From assembly GCA_052389755.1 (NCBI GenBank), contig JBQTHP010000110.1:1-10887 (forward strand): a DNA stretch of 10,887 nucleotides. The letters are read 5' to 3'. Numbering within the stretch: position 1 is the first letter of the stretch; every line of letters starts with the position of its first letter. Source of the DNA: JBQTHP01 sp052389755. Lineage in GTDB: Bacteria; Pseudomonadota; Gammaproteobacteria; Steroidobacterales; Steroidobacteraceae. Of this stretch, positions 7,006-10,887 are shown piece by piece. The position numbers were made by a program, and so were the translations under genes. The notes beneath the pieces are model-generated. The model did not search any database, was not told the origin of the DNA, and saw only the letters and a list, made by a program, of their open reading frames with translations.

Positions 7006-7011
7006 AGTATA
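7006..7011 (-). promoter_or_regulatory. possible -10 element of a leaderless transcript
   Basis: Minus-strand TATACT is one base from the TATAAT consensus. It would place the transcription start at or next to the ATG at 6998, giving a leaderless or nearly leaderless message. A fitting -35 is not obvious, so this is tentative. Confidence 0.3.
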
Positions 7012-7047
7012 AACAAGTCGACCTTGCGGCAGTTCCATCCGGACCGG

Positions 7048-7081
7048 CTTCCGCCTTCCGTCTTCCGTCTTCCGGCCGGAA
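7048..7081. repeat. four tandem CTTCCGN heptamers ending in a palindrome
   Basis: CTTCCG recurs with a 7-base period at 7048, 7055, 7062 and 7069 (fourth bases C, T, T, G between copies). The last copy runs into the 12-base perfect palindrome TTCCGGCCGGAA at 7070-7081. It lies in the gap between the small cysteine-cluster gene and the UPF0158-like gene. It may be slipped-strand expansion, or part of a hairpin at the 5' side of the first gene. No function can be assigned. Confidence 0.6.
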
Positions 7082-7095
7082 ACAGAAGACCGGGT

Positions 7096-7326
7096 TTACC
7101 CTCGCGCGTCGCGGTCTTCGATGATCTCAATCCCGTTTTCCGCGCACCACTCTCTCAGCGCCGTCTCGCCGGCTTCGGCCTCATAGGCGTCATCAATCGA
7201 GCACAGCTCCGACGTCCAATGGATTTTGCCTGTGTCGAGAGAGAGGTACGCATTGTTCTCCATCGGCGCTCCAGACCCGACGAATTCGAAGGCTGCGGAT
7301 AGATCGCTGTACTTCACGGCTACCAC
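7096..7326 (-). CDS. short UPF0158-like protein that appears to lack its middle
   Basis: The N-terminal part, VAVKYSDLSAAFEFV then MENNAYLSLDTGKIHW (about residues 2-37), looks like the start of UPF0158 proteins. The C-terminal part, YEAEAGETALREWCAENG, looks like their end. As I recall the family, these proteins are about 140-170 residues long, with an acidic, aromatic middle between these two parts; here they join almost directly, giving about 76 residues. The junction lies near ELCSIDDAYEAE, around 7180-7200, and stays in frame. I chose GTG at 7326 because homology begins there; TTG 7350 and GTG 7317 are also possible, and none has a good Shine-Dalgarno. Its 5' end overlaps the tail of the broken amidohydrolase gene. 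It is either a pseudogene with an in-frame deletion or a naturally short variant. The family's function is not known to me. Confidence 0.55.
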   Translation of the reverse strand: MVAVKYSDLSAAFEFVGSGAPMENNAYLSLDTGKIHWTSELCSIDDAYEAEAGETALREWCAENGIEIIEDRDARG

Positions 7327-7745
7327 GGCGCGTGTCTCGTCGCCGTCCAAGACGCATGGACCACGCCGACGTCATCCGAGCGCTTCAAGCCGGGATGCAG
7401 TTTCAGGAAATCAAAACCGGCAGCGGCCTGCTCCCGAACCATCGCCACCGCGCGCTCGACAGGCGGCGCGCTGTTGCCGTTCAGTGAAGGACCCGCGGTG
7501 TAGAGACGCGGTCCGAGCGCTTCTCCGGTTGAGCCGGTCGCGCAGCTGGAGGTGCCACGCATCGCCGGGCATGCCGCGTATCGTCGTGAGCCCGTGCGCA
7601 CGAGCACGTCGCGGTGAGCATCGAGACGTCCCTCGGGCAGCACCACGAGCGTCACGTCCTGGAACAGCGTGGGCGGCCCATCGACCGCAACCGCCTGCTG
7701 CGCCGCGAGCGCGACTCCAATCAGGACGCCGAGGCGGGCGTACAT
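7320..7745 (-). pseudogene. decayed secreted amidohydrolase (imidazolonepropionase-like) gene
   Basis: The 5' end looks intact: GGAGG five bases before ATG 7745, a signal peptide (MYARLGVLIGVALAAQQAVA) and the usual first strands (FQDVTLVVLPEGRLDAHRDVLVR). The protein then breaks. The stretch 7599-7525 reads as family sequence only in another frame (AHGLTTIRGMPGDAWH then LQLRDRLNR). Family sequence resumes in the first frame at about 7526 with GEALGPRLYTAGPSLNG and AAAGFDFLKLHPGLKR. The MHxH zinc-binding segment that should precede AHGLTT is missing. After LKRSDDVGVVHA the remaining barrel with its other metal ligands is also missing, and the frame stops at 7320. Two frameshifts and at least two deletions mean no active enzyme. 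Intact relatives are exported metal-dependent hydrolases of about 400-450 residues. It is divergent from the GGDEF-EAL gene. Confidence 0.75.
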
Positions 7746-7896
7746 GAGAGCCTCCGCGCGGAAATGCACGTCAGTTGGCCAAAAACCGCTTTATACACGG
7801 TCGTTTGGGACCGTCCGCACGTTTCGCAGACCGCTTCAAAGGCATGCTTTTCGGCATGACCTCGTGCCGCAGCTTATGTCGCGTGACGGAGCCTGC
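7746..7896. promoter_or_regulatory. divergent intergenic region with a small inverted repeat
   Basis: This is the gap between the amidohydrolase remnant and the GGDEF-EAL gene. TTTATA at 7790-7795 reads as TATAAA on the minus strand and TATACA at 7792-7797 on the plus strand, so either could be a -10. Next to it, ACGGTC (7797-7802) and GACCGT (7809-7814) form a 6-bp inverted repeat with a 6-base spacer, operator-like in size. GGCATG is repeated at 7841-7846 and 7853-7858. I see no strong -35. Confidence 0.3.
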
Positions 7897-7899
7897 GTG
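7888..7899 (+). promoter_or_regulatory. ribosome binding site favouring the GTG start of the GGDEF-EAL gene
   Basis: GGAG at 7888-7891 lies five bases before GTG 7897. The alternative ATG at 7876, seven codons upstream in the same frame, has no comparable site. Confidence 0.5.
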
Positions 7900-10500
7900 A
7901 CCGACGTCCTCAAGACAATAGAAAGGAGCCTGAGGAAGCTGGTGTCGTCTCGGCGCTGGTACGTGCGCCTGGGCATCGGCGGTCGCCTCGGACTCGGCCT
8001 CCTCGCGGTGGCGACGGTGCTGCTCGGCGGCCACGACGTCGCGCGGCAGGCGACGAATGAAGCCGTCAGAACCGTGCGGAGCATGCAATCCGAGCACGAG
8101 CCGCTCGCGCGCCGCGCGGGCGTCGTGATCCAGAAGCTCGTGGCGTACGACCGCGCCGTCATCGACTACCTGCGCGCCGATCGCATCTCGGACGTCGCGA
8201 GCGTCGATCAGGCGGCGCAGATGCTCGCCGCGGCGCTGGCGAATCTGTTCCACTCCGACCCGAAGCTCGCGGGCATTGGCGGCGTGCCGGAGCTGCGCAC
8301 GCGCATCGACCTTCACGTCGAGAGCGGACGGAATCTCGCCGGACAGGCCGGGAAGCGCGCCGAGGGGCTGCGCGAGCAGCAAACGCTTCTCGAAGGCATC
8401 GGACGCCGCATCACGTCCGCGGGTGCCGCGGGCCTCGCCGTCGACGAGTCGCGCGTGCTCGCGCGGCGTTCCCTCGCGGAGCTGTTCGCGGCGCTCAGTG
8501 CAGTGCGCAGTCACCTCGCGCCGCACGCGACGGCGGACCGTCACGAGCGCGAGTTCACTAGGGTTCTGCGCCGTCATTCCGAGGAGCTGTCGCGCTCGCC
8601 TGGGCGCGCGTGGCTTGATCTGGTACGCGAAGACTTCCGCCATGCCGTACGGCTGCGCCGCAGCGTCGAGGAGTTCGACCGAACGCAGGGTCCGGCGCGT
8701 CGCGATTTCCTCGACGAGGGCGCCGCGCTGATCGTCGCGGCCCAAGCCGAGCTCGACGAGCCCGCTCGGCGGGCACTGACCGCTGCAGCCGCGCGCGCGG
8801 CCACGTCCGCCGAGAACAACGAACGGACACTGTCGCTGGTCAGCATCGCCGTCATCGGCGTCGTACTGGTCGTATCGCTGCTGCTCGCGCTGAGCATCAC
8901 GCTGCCGGTACGCAGGCTGAAAGCAGCGACCCGCCAGCTTGCGCTCGGAGATCGCACCGCCCGCGCACCGCGGGGCGGGTCGGCCGAGATCGACGAGCTC
9001 GCGGAATCCTTCAACTCGATGGCCGACAAGGTGGCGGCGGTCGAGGACGAGCTGCGCGCGCAGCATGCCGAGCTCGAGCAGCACGTCGAGGAGCGTACCC
9101 GCCAGCTGCATCACCTCGCGCATCACGATCCCCTCACGCAGCTGCCGAACCGGCGGCAGCTCACCGGTCGTCTGACCACCGCGCTCGAACGCGCGTCCGG
9201 TTCGGGGCGGCGCGTGGCACTCCTGTTCATCGACCTGGACAACTTCAAGTCGATCAACGACACGCTCGGGCACAACTTCGGCGACCGGGTGTTGCAGGCG
9301 ATCGCAGATCGGCTAAGGCTCAGTAGCGGCGACGACATGTTCCTCGCGCGCCTGGGCGGTGATGAGTTCACGGTGCTGATCGAGGACGTCGGCGAGCCCG
9401 AAGAGGTCAGCGCGCGTGCCGCGCAGCTCGTGGCGAGCGTGCAGCAGCCGCTGCGCGTGGACGGCCGCGTGCTCACGACGAGCGCGAGCGTCGGTGCGAG
9501 CCTGTATCCCGACCACGCCTCCGATCCGAACGCCCTCCTGCGCGCCGCCGACGTCGCGCTCTTCCGCGCGAAAGACCTGGGCCGCAATCGCTTCACGCTC
9601 TACAGCCCGGCGCTCTACGACGCCGCGGCGCACGGCTTCCGGCTCGAACAGGCGCTGCGGCGCGCCGTCGAGGCGGGCGAGCTGATGCTGATGTATCAAC
9701 CGCAGGTGGCGCTGCACACGTTCGAGTCGGCGCACGTCGAGGCACTGCTGCGCTGGCGCAAGTCCGACGGGTCGATCGCGACCGCGACCGAATTCATCCA
9801 CATCGCCGAGAAGACGGGTCTCATCCACGAGCTCACCGAGTGGCTGCTGCGCTCGGCGACGTCGACCGCCGCGGCGTGGCGTGCGCAGGGCTGGCATCGC
9901 GTCGGCGTCGCGATCAACGTCTCCCCGCTGCAGCTCCTCGAGCGCTCCTTCGTCGATCACGTGATGAAGGCGCTCGACGTCACCGGCCTGCCGCCGAGCG
10001 CGCTCGAGCTCGAGCTCACCGAGACCGTGCTTCAGACCGGAGCGCTGACGATCGACACGCTGCGTCGCCTGCGCGGGCTCGGCATTACGATCGCGCTCGA
10101 TGACTTCGGCATTGGCTACTCCTCGCTCACCTCGCTTGAGCAGTTGCCGATCTCGCGCGTGAAGCTCGACCGCATGCTCGTCGAATCCGTCGACACGAAC
10201 CCGCGCTCTGCGGCGATCGCGCGTTCGATCATCGCGCTCTGCCACGGCCTTGGCCTGCAGGTCGTGGCGGAAGGAGTCGAGCGCGAAGGGCAGCTGCGGT
10301 TCCTGTCGAAGTGCGGACCGGTGACCGTGCAGGGTTATCTCATCGCGCGCCCGGTGGATGCACAGACTGCGCTGCGCGAAGCGCAGCAGGCGATCGCGCG
10401 CGTCCGCAAAGTGGTCGAGGCGGGCGATGACGCGGCCGAAGACGAGCGCGACGGCCCGCGCGTCGTGGCCGTCAGCTCGCGTCGCGTACCGCCGCGCTGA
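7897..10500 (+). CDS. membrane GGDEF-EAL cyclic-di-GMP signalling protein with HAMP domain
   Basis: This protein makes and/or degrades cyclic di-GMP. The 867 residues run: cytoplasmic lead, TM1 (about 25-45), a long mostly helical periplasmic sensor region (46-310), TM2 (312-334), HAMP (336-382), a coiled-coil linker (383-404), GGDEF (405-565), EAL (585-830) and a charged tail. GGDEF is intact at 487-491 (LGGDEF) with metal-binding D446 in FIDLDNFK, but the RxxD inhibitory site before it is absent (GDDM instead). The EAL domain keeps every catalytic residue: E615 (EALLRW), N674, E706, D735 and D736 (DDFGIGYSSL), K756, E792 and Q812 (QGYL). Phosphodiesterase activity is therefore likely, and cyclase activity possible without product inhibition. 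The sensor region has no motif I recognise. Start GTG 7897 is chosen for its Shine-Dalgarno; ATG 7876 is the alternative. It stands alone, divergent from the amidohydrolase remnant. Confidence 0.93.
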   Translation: MTDVLKTIERSLRKLVSSRRWYVRLGIGGRLGLGLLAVATVLLGGHDVARQATNEAVRTVRSMQSEHEPLARRAGVVIQKLVAYDRAVIDYLRADRISDVASVDQAAQMLAAALANLFHSDPKLAGIGGVPELRTRIDLHVESGRNLAGQAGKRAEGLREQQTLLEGIGRRITSAGAAGLAVDESRVLARRSLAELFAALSAVRSHLAPHATADRHEREFTRVLRRHSEELSRSPGRAWLDLVREDFRHAVRLRRSVEEFDRTQGPARRDFLDEGAALIVAAQAELDEPARRALTAAAARAATSAENNERTLSLVSIAVIGVVLVVSLLLALSITLPVRRLKAATRQLALGDRTARAPRGGSAEIDELAESFNSMADKVAAVEDELRAQHAELEQHVEERTRQLHHLAHHDPLTQLPNRRQLTGRLTTALERASGSGRRVALLFIDLDNFKSINDTLGHNFGDRVLQAIADRLRLSSGDDMFLARLGGDEFTVLIEDVGEPEEVSARAAQLVASVQQPLRVDGRVLTTSASVGASLYPDHASDPNALLRAADVALFRAKDLGRNRFTLYSPALYDAAAHGFRLEQALRRAVEAGELMLMYQPQVALHTFESAHVEALLRWRKSDGSIATATEFIHIAEKTGLIHELTEWLLRSATSTAAAWRAQGWHRVGVAINVSPLQLLERSFVDHVMKALDVTGLPPSALELELTETVLQTGALTIDTLRRLRGLGITIALDDFGIGYSSLTSLEQLPISRVKLDRMLVESVDTNPRSAAIARSIIALCHGLGLQVVAEGVEREGQLRFLSKCGPVTVQGYLIARPVDAQTALREAQQAIARVRKVVEAGDDAAEDERDGPRVVAVSSRRVPPR

Positions 10501-10536
10501 TCAGGCGCAGAAAGAAAAGAGGAACAGAAGAGCGAA

Positions 10537-10721
10537 GACGCGTGCGCGACCGACGCGCGTTGAAGGCCCTGCGCGATCGCTGGTCGGTTGCATCCCTGAC
10601 GGGATGTTCCCTCGCGCGGGCCGGCACGTCTTAAGCCCGAAACGCGCCAGCGGCCCGCGCTCGGCGCCCGCCCTAATGCGATCGCGCAGACCCTTCAACA
10701 CGCGCCGGGCGCACGAGCGTC
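10537..10721. repeat. large nested inverted-repeat structure (possible MITE or structured RNA)
   Basis: The main arms at 10555-10580 and 10678-10705 pair over most of their length (GCGCG, TTGAAGG and CTGCGCGATCGC, with a two-base bulge and two mismatches). The stem continues outward: GACGC and GTGCGC at 10537-10547 pair with GCGCAC at 10709-10714 and GCGTC at 10717-10721. Inside the loop are two further perfect hairpins: CATCCC-TGAC-GGGATG at 10591-10606, and GCGCGGGCC at 10614-10622 with GGCCCGCGC at 10652-10660. Together this is a long stem closing a two-hairpin multiloop of about 185 nt. No transposase or T-tract is present. Confidence 0.65.
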
Positions 10722-10733
10722 CACGCTCGACTG

Positions 10734-10770
10734 GTCCGTCGCCGTGCGGACGCGAGTAAACGAGGAGCGG
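10734..10770. repeat. right copy of the 37-nt inverted repeat shared with the left end of the window
   Basis: This is the inverted partner of 65-101, matching at 34 of 37 positions with a perfect 24-nt core at 10734-10757. It lies 12 bases beyond the nested stem structure, while the left copy lies 13 bases before the 30-bp inverted repeat. In both places the sequence therefore sits beside a large palindromic element. Confidence 0.6.
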
Positions 10771-10887
10771 AGCCGGGGGGGCGCGCCGCGGATCTGGGAT
10801 GGCGCGGTACAGCGGGGCGAGACGATAACCCGCGACCGAGACCCACCCCCCCGGGTGGACGAGCAAGACCTCCCGGAACGCCCACAC

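Larger units (their letters stand above)
10501..10887. other. intergenic region without a convincing gene
   Basis: This 387-base stretch follows the GGDEF-EAL stop. It starts with a purine tract (10509-10537, nearly all A/G), then holds the nested inverted repeats at 10537-10721 and the right copy of the window-end repeat at 10734-10770. A minus-strand frame is open throughout. Its product is Arg/Pro-rich and its stem regions are self-complementary DNA, so I do not call it a gene. A short stretch entering from the right edge (REVLLVHPGG) resembles the start of some NUDIX proteins, but the similarity stops there. Confidence 0.5.

Noticed and set aside
7771..9273. 500-codon minus-strand open frame opposite the GGDEF-EAL gene
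   Set aside because: It is antisense to clear TM, HAMP and GGDEF segments and shows no motif of its own.
10509..10537. Purine tract after the GGDEF-EAL stop
   Set aside because: It is a strand-biased A/G run without a repeat unit or partner sequence; alone it supports no specific function.
10501..10887. Minus-strand 128-codon open frame, with a NUDIX-like stretch at the right edge
   Set aside because: Only about ten residues resemble NUDIX proteins; the rest is Arg/Pro-rich and runs through inverted-repeat DNA. It could be a gene fragment, but the evidence is too thin.

Overview
This is a GC-rich bacterial stretch, most likely from a gamma- or betaproteobacterium. That reading rests on the strong G/C third-position bias and on the mix of genes: azurin, a TrxR-like ferredoxin/flavodoxin-NADP reductase, a TesB thioesterase, a Tat-exported molybdenum hydroxylase and a two-headed c-di-GMP protein. 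I cannot name the genus. Many long open frames run antisense or out of frame to the real genes; I treat them as high-GC artefacts.

Layout. Positions 1-210 hold the possible last codons of an upstream gene and then a non-coding segment with a 30-bp inverted repeat. A minus-strand operon follows, transcribed from about 2650 down to 211: ferredoxin-NADP reductase, periplasmic azurin, acyl-CoA thioesterase II. A divergent AT-richer gap (2701-2784) separates it from a plus-strand operon: the [2Fe-2S] subunit (IorA type) and Mo-cofactor subunit (IorB type) of a periplasmic oxidoreductase, then a GabT-type aminotransferase whose ATG overlaps the iorB stop. A small minus-strand gene for a 99-residue protein with a three-cysteine cluster converges on gabT.

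Positions about 7096-7745 (minus strand) look like a decay island. It holds a UPF0158-like gene that seems to have lost its middle, and a secreted amidohydrolase gene reduced to fragments in two frames. Divergent from it is a large membrane GGDEF-EAL protein (7897-10500) whose EAL catalytic residues are all present. The last 387 bases have no convincing gene. They hold a large nested inverted-repeat structure (10537-10721) and a 37-nt sequence that recurs inverted at the far left of the window.

How the genes fit together: the left operon makes one cytoplasmic and one periplasmic electron carrier enzyme plus a fatty-acyl-CoA hydrolase. The right operon makes an exported aldehyde/N-heterocycle-type hydroxylase with a cytoplasmic aminotransferase. 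No complete new defence or mobile system is visible. The least explained parts are the palindromic elements at both window ends and the decay island.
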